Source: Thermothelomyces thermophilus ATCC 42464 (taxonomy: Eukaryota > Ascomycota > Sordariomycetes > Sordariales > Chaetomiaceae). From it: a DNA stretch of 64,000 nt. Location of the stretch: NCBI RefSeq assembly GCF_000226095.1, contig NC_016476.1, positions 2,914,001-2,978,000 of the forward strand. The letters are read 5' to 3'. A model generated the notes under the pieces. It was given only the letters and a program-made list of their open reading frames with translations. It had not been told where the DNA came from and ran no database searches. Shown one piece after another: positions 11,601-23,863 of this stretch. The translations under genes were made by a program, and so were the position numbers. How positions within the stretch are numbered: position 1 is the first letter of the stretch; every line of letters begins with the position of its first letter.

Positions 11601-14600
11601 TAGTATATTTATTTTTATTTTTATAATTAGACTATCTCTATAGGTATATCTATAATGTAGTCGTAACGTGTCTACGACGCGACTATAACGTATCTACCGT
11701 ACATTCGCCTTAGGTTCGCCTACCTATATGAAAATTTTATATCGTTTACTTTTATACCCTTCCCTACCTCCTATTCGTGACTAGTCTATTATTATAATAT
11801 ATATCTCCCTATTCCTGCTCAAACGTGTCGAGCGCCTTAGTATTTTCTAGATTTTCTAATGGCTCCTAAGTTAGGGTATTATATCCTTTCTATTTTACTA
11901 GTATATTACATCGATTTCCTCTCCCCCTTACGTTCCTAGCTATAAGGATCGCTTCTACTTTATATTCCTCTTATAATAGTCTTTCCTAGGAAAGTTCTAG
12001 TACTAGGTCTGGTTAGAAATCTAATATACGTTATAAAGGTAGTAGGTCGGATATAGCACGCTTAATAAGGTTAATATAAAAGGTAAGGTAAAGGCTATAG
12101 GGAATATTTAAAGTTACTATTAATAACGTTAATATTATAATCACTTTATACTTAGCATTGACCTAGTCAAGTTTATAGCTAGGGTAGCTAGTCTTAATAT
12201 TATATAAAGATAGCTATACTTTATCCCTTACTTTAAATCTCTTAGCTAGGTATTAAGAACAATTAGCGTTTTCTTACTAGTACTATTATACATATATAAT
12301 AATAGCCTAGGTCTATTCTATACCTTCTCTTAGGTAATGTAAGAAATTAGTAGCTCTTCCTTATAAGGTTAAGGTAAGAGCGTCTAATAGGTTAGCGAAC
12401 TATATTAGGCTTATATTATAACTATAAAGGAGGTAGCTTATACTTATCCTAGTTACTATTAAGTTATAGTTATTAATCATAAGCTAGTACATAGGTAGGT
12501 ATTTAGGCTAATTATACTAAGCAAAGGAAATTATAATCTATAGGATAATCTATACCTCCTAATTTATATATTCTATACCTCTATCTATCCATAGATAATA
12601 GGCTATCGATAGTAGCTATTCGATTCTAATAATTTTATAAAGGGTAGTCTAAAACTAGCTAAGCTAGTCTAAACTATAATCGGTAATAATTTATATTAGA
12701 AATCTGTAAAACCGCTACTATACGTTCTAGAACTAGAGTATATATACCTCGGCTCCTATTAGGGATATAGCTTTAAGTTAGATGTACTTTGACAGCCGGT
12801 TAGTAATTACTATAAGGTACTAGGGTAAATTTTCGTCTCGTATAGGGAGATCGACTATAAAATTGATAGAAATCTATTTCTATAAGTAGTCGGCGATAGG
12901 TAAGGGCTAAAGGAGTCCTTATTATAGCTAACGTGAAACCTTAGCCCTTTAATATATATAATAGTTCCTTATAAATCTCTTTATATCTAGGGATATAAAA
13001 TCCTGATAATAGTCCTATTAGAGCATTTTAAATAACCTATTCCTTCCTAGGTAGCCTAATATAGGGGAGTTATAGATATATTAAAGAATAGTAGTTATAA
13101 GTAGCTTCTATATAGAAAGCTAAAGTCTACCTTAGAACTAAAGGGTACCTTATATATCAAAGAAATAATCCATAATCTAAGTCTATATTATGTTCGCCTC
13201 CTTTAGGAACTTTTAGGCCCTATCTTGGACGGCCTAGAGCCGGTATATATGATGTTTGTCCTTAATAACTCCCTTATCTTATAAGGCTATAAGTTATATG
13301 TCTGTGAAAATAGTACTCCCCTTTAGTAAGTAATATATTTTAGGTAACGACAAGGTATTAATCGTATCTATCCGAATAGTAAGGAGGAGTTATACTATAC
13401 GCTATATATTCTTAAGGTAATCTTATTTATAGTAGGATAGGGTATTAGGATAGGAAGCTCATAATCCTAGTTAGTAATAAAGTTTAAAGTTAAAGAGGGA
13501 AAGTATTTTAGCCTATTAAGCTTGCCATTTATTAATTAAACAAGGCTAAGAGAAGTATTTAAGGTTCTTATAATTAGTTAGGATCCAAAAGGGAGCGGTA
13601 ATACTACGAAGCTTAGCTAACTAGGCCTTTAGACACGAGATAATCATAAGTAGTTCCTTATTATAGATCGTATAGTTCCGTTCGGCTAGGGACAGTTTCA
13701 TAGAATAGTAGGTTATAGGATATAAGACCCTATCTTTTTCTTATTAGGATAAGTACCTTCCTAACGCCATCCTAGAGTAGTCTGCCTTAAGTACTATCTC
13801 CCGTTTAGGATCCTATTATATTAAGATAGGTTCTAATATAAAAGCTATCTTAAGAGTTTTAAAGGCCTCTTATTCCTTAGTCCCTTATTAGAACAGAGTA
13901 TTCTTATAAGTTAACTATATTAAGGGTACGGTTAACTTAGAAAAGTTAAGGATAAAGTCTTAGTAGAAGTTTACAAACCTTAGAAAACTCTATACTCTTT
14001 AAACCTTATATAGTACCTCCTACTTATAGATAGTAATTAGCTTTTTAAGGTCTAGGTAAACCTAAGCCCTTACCTTTATGATATAGCTGAGATATTTGAC
14101 TTCTTTTATAGTAAATATATACTTCTTAAGATCTAATATAAGTCCTGCTTTCTATAGCCTTTAAAGTATATCTCTTACCTACCTTATATAATCTTTCCTA
14201 TTATCTAATATATAGACTAAGATATCATTAAGGTATACTATTATAAAGTCTCTAAGTATTAGGCTAAGAGCATTATTAATATATTATCAGAAAGTTATAG
14301 ATATACCTATAAGTCTAAAAGGGTAGATAAGCCACTTAAAGAGGCTAAACCAAGTCTAGAATACTATTAAATACTTATAGCCCTCTATAATCTAGATATA
14401 ATAGAAGGCTACCTAGACGTTAAGCTTTATAAACCATTTAGCTCCGGCTAGGGAGTAAAGCATCTTCTTAATAAGTAGAAAGAAGTACTAATCTTACTTT
14501 ATAATTTTATTTAGTGCCTAATAGTCAATATAAAACCTTTATTCTCTATCCACTTCCTTTACTAAGAAGATAGGGGCAATAGCTAAAGAGGAGCTAGCTC

Positions 14601-16658
14601 GGATCTATCTCTTATCTAGCAAGTTAATGACTTACTTTCGGACTTCTAAAAAATAATCTTATGGTATATTATAGAGAGGCCTTTAAAGGAGTTTAGGAAT
14701 CTTTCTATCTAGGCCTTCCTTTAATTTAATATAATGATCGGCTATACTATAATATAAGGGAAGTCTACTAGCTTTCTCCTTATTAAAGAGGTTAGTAAAG
14801 TCGTAAAGTTTGTCTAGCAAGGTAACCTCTAACTCTATACTAGGCTTAGGTTAGGTACCCCCTTTTCCTAGGTTATCTCTATCAAATTAGTATCTCGATT
14901 CTAGGATAATTATTATCTCTTAGATACTAGTAACTAGGAAGGTATTAGAAGTCTTCTTTTTCTATACCCTCTATACTATGCCTATAAAGACTATACCTAT
15001 TATTTAGGAGATTTCCGTTTATCTAGACTATAAAGAGATCTTATAGATAAGTAGTCTTAGTTATATTCTGATCTTAAGAATACCTATATATATATCTAAT
15101 ATAACTTCCTAATATTCTATCTATAGGAGGCCTAATATAATATTATATATAAGTTCTAAGACTATATAGAATATAGCCTAGCTCTCCTAGCCATTAATAT
15201 CTATTATAACGTAAGCTATCTAAGTAATCTTCTAGTCTAGTTATAGCCTAGTTACGGTCCCAAGGGTATATATAGTAGGTAAACTAATTTACTCGATTCT
15301 AAGCTTCTAATATATTCTCTTATTAATAGCGCTATAGCTAGAATATCTACTATCTACTTAAGCGTTTATAAAGCCGATAGAGTTAAAGAAGATTAGAATA
15401 AGAAAAGGAGGTCTATCTATTCTTTTACTAATCTCTATAAACTTATCTTCTAGGTAATTATAGTCTTCTAGCCCCCTTATAAGACTTTACTTAAGGGCTA
15501 CTCTTTTTCCTACTCCCTGTCTTCTTCGTTAGATAGGTCGTCGTCTTCCTTTTAATCCTTAGCCTCTAAGGCATTAATGTTAGTTCTTGACTAGTTCTAT
15601 TATACTAGCCTTAAAGTAAGGGCAAAGTTACATTTAGTAATAAAGTAACCCTTCTACCTATACTAGATATATACTCTGGCTACCTATTAGGCTATATATA
15701 CTTCTAGACTAATCTATTTCACCTATAAGGCATTACCTTTACATTTTCCTACCCTATCCTTATTAGGTCCCTTCCTCTATAAGTTAATATATAATAAGTT
15801 AATTCTAGTTATTAGTATATCTCTATCTACGTCCTTCTCTCTCTATAGTTTAGGTACTACCTATTATCCCTATATCTACTAATACTTATTACTAAGCTAA
15901 AGAGCCTTAAGATCTATAGTAATCCTATAGTATTTCTTAATAGCTATTATATAATCATCCTAAGGAATTTCTTATCTAACTACTATATATTTAAGTTTTA
16001 GAGAGAGGTATTATTATAATTTAATCAAGTATAACTTATCACTTTAAAGGAGGCCGCCTACCTTTAATAGCTTAGCCTTAAACTAAATAATAAAGGTAAT
16101 AAACGGTTTATTATCCCTCTATTATAAGAATTCCAGTTTTAATAAGGTTACTGTCTTCTTATAAAGGTTAGAGAAGATACTCTTAAGATATTAGAGAAAC
16201 TAAGTCAGGTTATATCTAACTTTTGAGTCTATAGATTTATAATAGGCTATAACTTAGGTCTATACCTAGTATATAAGGTTTCCCTAGATAAAGACCTATT
16301 AGTTATAATTAGAGCTAATAAAATCTCTATTAGCTATAAGGACATGTTCTATTATACTCTTCTATACTATAAAGAGTTTCTTTTTACCGTCAAAAGGTTA
16401 TCTAATTAGGAGACGCTTCCACTATAGCCGTTAAGCTTTAAGGGGCACCCTAGCTAACTTAGGGATTAGGACAGGTTAGGTTTAGGATACCTAGAGAGTG
16501 TCAATCATAGCATTCTACTATTCTATTACTACTTAAAGAGAGTAGATAAACTCCTATAATTCTGCTAAGCCTAAGGGCCTATATACTCCTAAATCCGCTA
16601 TAACTATATTATCGATAACCCCCTTAGGGAGTTACTACTAATGGGAAGGTAGTCAAAA

Positions 16659-16986
16659 TGTAATATACTAGCCTTATAATATCTATAGATAAGTGTATAA
16701 TGTTTTATTTAACTACCTTAGGGAGGAAAAAGAGGAAAAATATAAGAGTTATATAGAAGAGTACCTTTTAATTAATATATATATATATATACTAGGTAGG
16801 GCCTGGTTAGGCTCCGGGTTAGGCCTTAACCGGGCCTTGGCCGTGTGTCTACCGGACGAGTTACGAATAAGTAACGAACGCTCTACAGACCTGTAGGGCG
16901 TGCGTAAGTGGGGCGGGGTAGGTCCATTCCGGTGCCTGGTAAAGCCTAGGCATTATCTAGCCTAGGTATAGCCTAGGCCTATAATA
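16659..16986 (-). repeat. Right LTR (5' LTR) of the nested Gypsy element
   Basis: This LTR begins TGTAATATACTAGCC, matching the left copy that begins TATAATATACTAGCC. It ends in ATAATA directly before the second ATAGC duplication at 16987-16991. The segment 16795-16960 keeps far more C and G than the left LTR, so the two copies were mutated unequally. Confidence 0.85.
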
Positions 16987-19160
16987 ATAGCTAACTATAA
17001 GACCTTCTATAGTATAGATAAAGACGATATTACTAAGATCCCTTGCCTAGAGGCTAGATTTACTTTTGTTAGAGTTAATAGTAAGATAAAGGCTATACTC
17101 TTTAGCATTATTACTAGTACTATGGTTATAATTGACCTATATAAGGCTACTAAGGCTAAGATCTACTATATTATATTAGCGTTGTTCCTTACTAGGCACT
17201 ATAAGACCTTAAACCCATAAGGAGGATTCTAGCCTTATACTATTAATAGTAATATAATATATGAAATAAATGGTAACTATATAGTTATATATAGCTAATG
17301 TATTAGTGTAACTAAATAGGTGCTAATTAACCTATATAAGGTATATAAGTATAAAGAACTTGCTATTAATAGCCCTAATAAGCTAGTAGACTAGGACAAT
17401 AGACTAACCTTGCTATTATTAATCAAGTTCGCTATTACTAAGGTATAGGATATAGTAAATAAGAAGAGGCCACTAACGCCCCTAACTATACGCTAGGCAA
17501 TTCTAACGCTCGAGCCTACCGACCACCTATCCTATAAATCGGATATAGCTTAACTAGAGTAGAACTACTAAGACTCCGGCTCTACTAATACTACTACCTA
17601 GGATATAACTATATACCTATATACCTATTAGCCTACCTATAACTATATAATAGGGTACTAAGCACTATAATGACAAGGGCATGTCGGTCGTCACTAAAAC
17701 TATAGCTACTACTACCATTACTTAGATATCCTAGGCCTTACTATAGCTAGTTTTAATACTCTACCTGCCTAAGCCTATACCCTAGCCTATTATACTAACT
17801 AGGCATGCTTAGCATAAGGCACTTACTAGCAGGTTCGTCTATAGGAGTAAGAGGGACCCTAATAATAACAAAGAGGCCGAATTATAGGCTAGATTTAATA
17901 ATACCTATATCGTCTTTAATAGCCTTAAGGAGGTAGAAAACACCCTTATAGGTATAGAGTTCGACCCCTTTACTAGCACTAGGATCATTAAGTCTAGCCT
18001 ACTATATCTATCCACAAGTACATTAATTAGGCCTATTAAGGATTACCTTACCTATACCTGCTAGGAGTGTTATAGCAATAAAGATATACTTATTTATACC
18101 TACTACTAGATCTACCATTACTATAAAAAGACCGGCAGTAACTCTTTTAAGGCTAACCTAGCTATATATAGCCTTAAAAAGAAATTGGAAACTATATATA
18201 GGATATATTATACTACTAATATAATGCCTATTAATATATCTAAGCCTAAGGAACTATTAATAGCCTATATCTATATACCCAAGGGAAATAATAATACTTT
18301 AGTTAATAACTACCTATTTAAGCTTAGCTACCTATATTATAGCCTACCTAGCCGCTAGGCTATATAGCCTATACTTATATAAGTTATTATTACCTAGGGT
18401 ATAGCTAAAGATAATAAGGCCGATAAGGACTTTACTAAGCACTAATAACTAGCTACTAAGGCCAACCTTCTTAGGCTAGCTTAGACTATAGTTCAAAGGT
18501 AGGATAAGGCTACTAATAGCGTTACTAAAGCCCTTAACTAGGTTAAAGAAGAGCTTAAATAACTATAAGAGACCTTAATAACTATAAATAATAATTATAT
18601 AGCTACCCTTAACTAGAAGAAGAGTATAGATAAGAAGCTATAGTAGCTCGAAGGTATAATCACCTAGCTAAGCAAGTATACTATATTAGCCACTATACTA
18701 TAGAGGGCTCTTAGAACCTAGGTACCTATAGCTTAACTACCGCTAGCTATCATAAGGGCTAGCATCCCTCCTAACTTAATTACCTATACGGTTGTATAAC
18801 CACCGCCCGTAACTATAGGCTAGAAATACCTATGGCTAGAGACACTAGCATAAGAGAGCCCCTTATACAAGAGGGCTACTAGCGCTCTCTACGGTAGCTA
18901 TACCCCGGCTACGGATACCTAGGCCAGGGCTAAGACTCTTACGTACCTATAGTAAGAACGCCTATTAGCCCTATCCGTATTCCTAGACAACCTAGGCCTA
19001 GCTAGTAGTAAAAAGGACTAACAGGTAAGCAGATAGATACGACTATAGGATGGAGGAATAAGAACAATTACTAGGATTATTACTATAGAATAGCTAATAT
19101 ATTTACTAAGTTATAATAGGTCGTCATTTTTTCTTCCAAACCCTGGTACCTATTATAGTA
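16987..19160 (+). mobile_element. Right part of the unclassified coding-like repeat
   Basis: Seen: this continues rightward from the second ATAGC copy. Long plus-strand stretches read as protein-like sequence, including a basic segment near 17.83-17.88 kb and a Lys/Glu-rich, coiled-coil-like segment near 18.5-18.7 kb. No catalytic motif of a known transposon class was recognised. The end near 19.16 kb coincides with the change to normal base composition. It is RIP-mutated with many breaks. It could be a retroelement, a large DNA transposon or a duplicated gene; I cannot choose between them. Confidence 0.4.
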
Positions 19161-19171
19161 TATAACTACCA

Positions 19172-19195
19172 GTAGGTTAGATCTGACTAACCTAC
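19172..19195. repeat. Perfect 9-bp inverted repeat at the AT-rich/GC-normal boundary
   Basis: The arms GTAGGTTAG and CTAACCTAC are separated by a 6-nt loop (ATCTGA). It lies where the RIP-mutated block gives way to ordinary sequence and may mark the terminus of the neighbouring repeat. Confidence 0.6.
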
Positions 19196-19609
19196 CAATA
19201 GGGATAACAAGCCAGGGTCAATATATATTTAGACAGCTTCTCTAAGTGCCTCTGGCACTTAGAAGAATCAACGCTTTTATTACCTACTTCTGCAGACCGT
19301 AACAGTTGGTCTAGGAGTGCCGCCCACGGCGCGAATACCGCTGTGGTGTCGTACCTTTGCAGCCTCTCTGAGCTGTACTGATTGTAGCCACCGAGCTGTA
19401 GCACAGTGATACTGTAATTAGTGGGTAGAATCTGGTAGGGTATCGTCTTTGCTTACAGAGGAAACATGATCCTTTCTGATAATACAGATAATCAAATTCT
19501 AAGGCACCGGGTCAAGCTCCTTGCAATGATGTGAGCTTTCCTAGTACCTATCTAGCTAGGAAGCAGAGCGCATAATTAAAACGGCCACTTTCCCTGTAAA
19601 GCCAGCGGA
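19196..19609. other. Intergenic, transition zone
   Basis: The composition is mixed and rises to normal GC content. I see no gene; it includes the 3' side of the minus-strand gene that ends at 19610. Confidence 0.6.
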
Positions 19610-20304
19610 TCATAGCTCCCCCTTCTCCACCATTGCGGCGAGTATTTCCCTCAAGACCTTCGTAATTATCTCCGGACTGGGCGTCTGCGCCCCCTTGGCC
19701 AGGATGGCCTCCCTCGTGACTCGCACCACTTTGGTCTCGGGCGCGTCCTTCTTCACTGCGTCCATCACCCGCGCGAGATCGCCGTCCGAGATCCCGGCGC
19801 CAAAGATGATACCGCGCGGCACCTTGCGCTCGGCCGCCGGGCGGGAGACGTTGCTGCCCAGGCCGGAGGAAGGAAGAAGGCTTGCTGCGTTGGCGCCGCC
19901 GGCACAGACACCTGGGAGCTCGGCGATGGCGCTGTCGAGATTCAGGCATATGTGAACCACTTTGGGAAGAACGCGGTTTGTTAGCGATAGAAAATGTACC
20001 GATAAAGATGAATGCCCGGGGAACGGAAGGAGGCCGGAAATCTCTAGCCTGACTTACGGTCATATTCCGGGAGGAGGAGGTCTTGGATTTTCTTAGCGAC
20101 TTCAGGATTTGCGCCCAGCGTGGCGAGGGGGATATTGGCAGCCATGTTCGGCAGCTTGATGGCGAGGGTGCGAATCGTTGTCTGCAAGGGCGAGATGTGC
20201 CTTGTGCGAAAGCGTGTGCGGTAGATCTGGGTTGAGGAGCGAGCCGCTGGTCTGGTTGTTGTGCTGGTGAGACGAAGAGCTCGGGAGGTGAAGAGCAGCG
20301 ACAT
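19610..20304 (-). CDS. Conserved hypothetical protein, possible mitochondrial presequence
   Basis: Two exons on the minus strand: 20304-20058 and 19959-19610, 198 aa. The intron has donor GTAAGT and acceptor CCCAAAG with a CTAAC branch site, and the join reads PEYD-LVHICLNLD. The first about 45 residues are Arg/Ser/Thr-rich with no acidic residue, which fits a mitochondrial targeting peptide. An in-frame Met at MAANIP could instead give a shorter cytosolic form. The body (VHICLNLDSAIAELP, then RGIIFGAGISDGDLARV, then TKVVRVTREAI) has the alternating beta/alpha rhythm of a small Rossmann-like fold. I believe similar uncharacterised proteins occur across filamentous fungi, but this is from memory and no function is known to me. 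Confidence 0.75.
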
Positions 20305-22085
20305 TATTATATCAGCAACAGAAGACTGCCCGGGTGTGCATGTATCCTGCTGGTTCCTGCCCGAATGAACGAGGTGGTTTCCAACTCAAACTGCAATGTT
20401 CGCCTAGATTACGTCAATCACAGCCGAGAAACGCAGTCGTGCAATAGTCACGAACCTTAATTATGCCGCCAAGCCTGTAATTACGACAGTTGTCAGGCCG
20501 CACACAATTTTGCACCGACCCCGAGTCCCAGGGTTTCTGACATCGACGACGACGGCTGCCATTGTCAGGTGCACACAGTAAGCCCTCGGGCTGGGGACAG
20601 AATCGAACTCCGCAATCAGCCGGTCAACAGCGGTACGAGTACTCGTCGTCAACTAAAGGGCGCATCGAAACCGGACAAGGCATTGACGAGCCGCTTACGA
20701 GCCCTGGCTTCAGTGTGTATCCGAGCATCAAGATGGAAGGAATCAGCGAGGGAAGGATTACTGCCGTCACCTATCATCAAAGAACGAGCGGAGGGGACAA
20801 GTGAAGGAAGCTATGAAGGAAGCAGGAGGGCAGGCGGATACGAAACAGGAAAGTATTCAATTAAACGGAAAGAGAAGGGACACGGATGGATCTCAACAAT
20901 TGCAGCCACAAGGAGGAGGCCCCTTCCTTGTGATACATTTCCTCTGGTCTCGGACGGACTTCCTTGACGCTTTGATTTGAGCATTTTTGTCCCTGCCGCC
21001 GTGGTATTATCCGTCCTACCTAACCGCATCAGTCCGATCAAGTTCATGAACCAATCCAGAGTCAAAACGCCGGTAACGTTTGTGGCGAGATGCTCGACAG
21101 AAACTTTGGCTCGGGGGCAGAAATGTGCACTGACGAACAAGGTGCGTACCTAAAACGTAGTCCGACGAGCGTCGGTCATTATTAAGTAATTATATGTGTA
21201 TTGCATGAGAAAATATAGGCGAAGCTGTCTTGTTGGTCATGCATCCTTCTCAACTCTAAGGTTGTACCGCCCTGCTTGTTATAGCCTTTCTTGGATGGCT
21301 GCTCTCATTTTGTCGACAGCCTAGCATGTGTATTGCGGGATGTTGCCGGTCGTCGAGGTCGAAAAAACCAAGCCCACACTCAACCGACAGTAATAGACGG
21401 TGTAATATACGACTGGCAACCTTAATCAAACATGGCCCGCAAATGACACGCGCCCTTGTTTAATCGCTGAGAAGCTTCACCAAAACGATCTCGGCTTGAA
21501 CCTCAATCACCCTGGCCGGTATCGGATGGAGTGTACCAAGCATCATCGACAACTTCTGCCTCTGTCATCTCCGTATCTGCACCCGTCCATTTGCTAGTTG
21601 ATTGTCATAACGCAGACAAAAACGCAAATAGTTGAAGGAAAGCGGAATGGTGGCGATCAGCCATAACGTCGTTATAGAATGTCACAAACCGAGTTTGCTC
21701 CGGCTGATGGGTTGCTGGCATGTCCCGAGAGTGAGGGAGCCAGTGATGATTGCACATGGAGCCAGGAGTAAAGAACGGCTTCATTATAGCTAGAAATTGC
21801 AACACCAACAACGTACAAATGGCATGTGTGGGCAGTATTTGTTCCCATTCCTGGCCCCACCACGCAGGCATGCATGGATAACCATCCTCAACTGGATAAC
21901 CGGAAGAACAATCTTGGGTCTCCGTCACCGAGTTGGGCAGGCGTGCCGCTGCCTAACCATTGCTCACAAGGCAAGGCACAGTCATTCCAGGGTCGTTCAG
22001 CACAACCGGCCTAATTACAGCAATGTATTGGGACTATCTATGGTACTATAGAGCCCAACACCTCACCGTCGAAACCTTCCTTCAC
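20305..22085. other. Intergenic, no gene supported
   Basis: About 1.8 kb between two minus-strand genes. It should hold the promoter of the hypothetical gene (right of 20304) and the CCT2 3' end (left of 22086). Short open frames on both strands lack splice logic and recognisable similarity. Confidence 0.55.
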
Positions 22086-23863
22086 TCAGTGCCTCTCCCG
22101 CTTCCTGGGAGCCGCTCTTATTATGTCGTCCACACGCAGGAGAAGCTGCAGACTAATCAGTAATTGCATCGCAAAAACAGGCCCACGGGCGAAAAAGAAA
22201 AACTTACCTCAGCTGCCTCACTAGCCGAGTTGACCACCGCTCGCTTGAGCTTGTAGCTCTCGATGACACCGAGCTCCCGCATATCCGTCACGCCGCCGCC
22301 GGGAGTCATCAGGTCTAACCCGTATGTTGTCATGCCATCGTAGATGGCCTTGCGCAGGCGCGCGACAAGGTCGCTCGAGTCGAGACCCGCGTTGTCGGCG
22401 AGGATAGTCGGCAGTTGGCGCAGGGCGACGGCAAACGACATCACAGCGGTCTGCTTCTTGCCCTCGACGCGAGTGGAAGCAGCCTCGACGGCCTTGGCCA
22501 TGACCATCTCGGCACACCCGCCGCCCAGCGTAGTGCGCGGCTCCTTGACCGTCTGCGAGAGGACGGCCAGCGCGTCATGCAGGCTGCGCTCCGCCTCGTC
22601 GAGCAGCTGGTCCGTCGCGCCGCGAAGGACGATGGTGCAGGCCTCTCCGGCGGCGACACCCGAGAATTTGATCAACGTGTCCTCACCGATCATGACCTCC
22701 TCGATCAAGTCGCAGTGCCCGAGCTTGACCTGCTCCGGGTGGTCGAAAGTAGAGGCGATCTCGCCACCCGTGACGAGGGCGAGGCGCTCAATCCCGTCAA
22801 AATCGGCGTGCTCAATCGACATGATGCCGGCATCAGTGAAGAGCTGCTCAGGCCAGTTGTAGATCAGCTGCCGGTTGATGAAGCAGTTGATGCCGTGGGC
22901 TTTGATCTTCTCCACCTTGGCTTTCATCTTCTCGCGCTCGGCCCGCTCCAGCTCCGCCAGCTTGCTCGTCGAATTGACCTTAAGCTGGGCGCCAAAAATC
23001 TTGACCTTGTCGGTGTCCATTGACGTGTTAGCGACGAGAATTTTGGCCTTTTCAAGGCGCTTTGGCTGGTTGACGCCGATCTTCTTATCCAGGATGAACC
23101 CCTCATCGAGGTAAGACTCGCTGAGCTTGCCTCCTGCCTTCTTGATGATCTGAATATGGCTGAGATCAGGCGAGCCCTTTAACCGCAGGACGGCCTCGAC
23201 CGCCAGTTTGGCAAAGTGCTCCCTGTCCTGGGCGAGCACCTTGGAGCTGAGCGTGGTCTTGGCGATCGCCAAGAGGTCCTTCTTGAAGGCTTCGGGGTCT
23301 TTGCTGTGGTCCACGGCCGAGTCCTCCAAGGCTTTCAATGCCGCCTGGCTGGCTATCCGATAGCCCTCAATGATAGTTTGCGGGTGGATCTTCTTGGCGA
23401 CGAGTTGTTCGGCCTCACGGAGTAGTTCCGCAGCGAGAACAGCCACTGACGTAGTACCATCACCGACTTCATCGTCTTGCACCTTTGAAATGTTTACTAG
23501 AACCTTTGCCGCGGCATTGTCGAGTGCGATAGCCTTGAGAATCGTCGCGCCATCGTTCGTGACCATGATTTCGCCGGTCGACCTGCCGGCCCCCTCGTCA
23601 GCCGTGTCGCATCAGAAAGCATGACCTCCAAGGCCAAAAACTTACGCAGATTGCAGAATCTTGTCCATGCCTTTTGGCCCAAGGGTGCTCTTTACAAGGT
23701 CGCCCACGGCGATGGCTCCGACGAAGGCTGCGAGGCGGGCATTCTCGCCCTTCTCCTCTGTCGTGCCCTCCTCGAAGATCTGGGTGGGGCTGAACGAAGA
23801 CTGTTGTGTCCATTAGCAACAGTCCAACCTGCAAAATGAAACAATCAGAGATAAACACACCAT
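22086..23863 (-). CDS. CCT2: T-complex protein 1 subunit beta (CCT2/TCP-1-beta)
   Basis: Beta subunit of the cytosolic CCT/TRiC chaperonin, the double-ring ATPase that folds actin, tubulin and WD-repeat proteins. Four minus-strand coding exons: 23863-23861 (ATG only), 23800-23646, 23582-22208, 22145-22086; 530 aa, matching the family (about 527). Seen: [15 protein letters not shown] at the N-terminus, the ATP-site blocks [19 protein letters not shown] and GDGTTS, the beta-specific [19 protein letters not shown], and the C-terminal [16 protein letters not shown]. Known: [12 protein letters not shown] and the VD-II-AAP-RE tail distinguish beta from the other seven CCT subunits. The first exon is inferred from phase: only ATG followed by a 60-bp GTGTGT...CAG intron gives a clean start. 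It is head to head with eIF3b across about 600 bp. Confidence 0.95.

Larger units (their letters stand above)
9729..16986 (-). mobile_element. Full-length nested Gypsy LTR retrotransposon with chromodomain, minus strand
   Basis: Seen: two LTRs of about 330 bp at the ends, flanked by a perfect 5-bp target duplication ATAGC (9724-9728 and 16987-16991). On the minus strand the internal order is a gag zinc-knuckle relic (about 15640-15690), reverse transcriptase (about 14000-14600, with AKWFIKLNV and an IVYLNDILVY block), an RNase H/integrase interval (about 12.3-13.9 kb), and a chromodomain (about 11820-11970, ending PLENLENTKAL). An additional 1.5 kb lies between the chromodomain and the 3' LTR. 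It is complete in layout but broken by very many RIP-type changes. It is younger than the repeat it sits in; absolute age cannot be read from LTR divergence because RIP dominates. Confidence 0.88.

Noticed and set aside
16693-16896. Open plus-strand frame of 67 codons in the AT-rich block
   Set aside because: It lies wholly inside the right LTR of the nested Gypsy element, and the matching position in the left LTR is not open; chance frame.
20461-21140. Overlapping open frames on both strands between the hypothetical gene and CCT2
   Set aside because: Mutually overlapping, with no consistent codon bias and no domain; treated as non-coding.
22344-23114. Long plus-strand open frames opposite CCT2
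   Set aside because: Shadow frames caused by the strong third-position G/C preference of CCT2 on the other strand.
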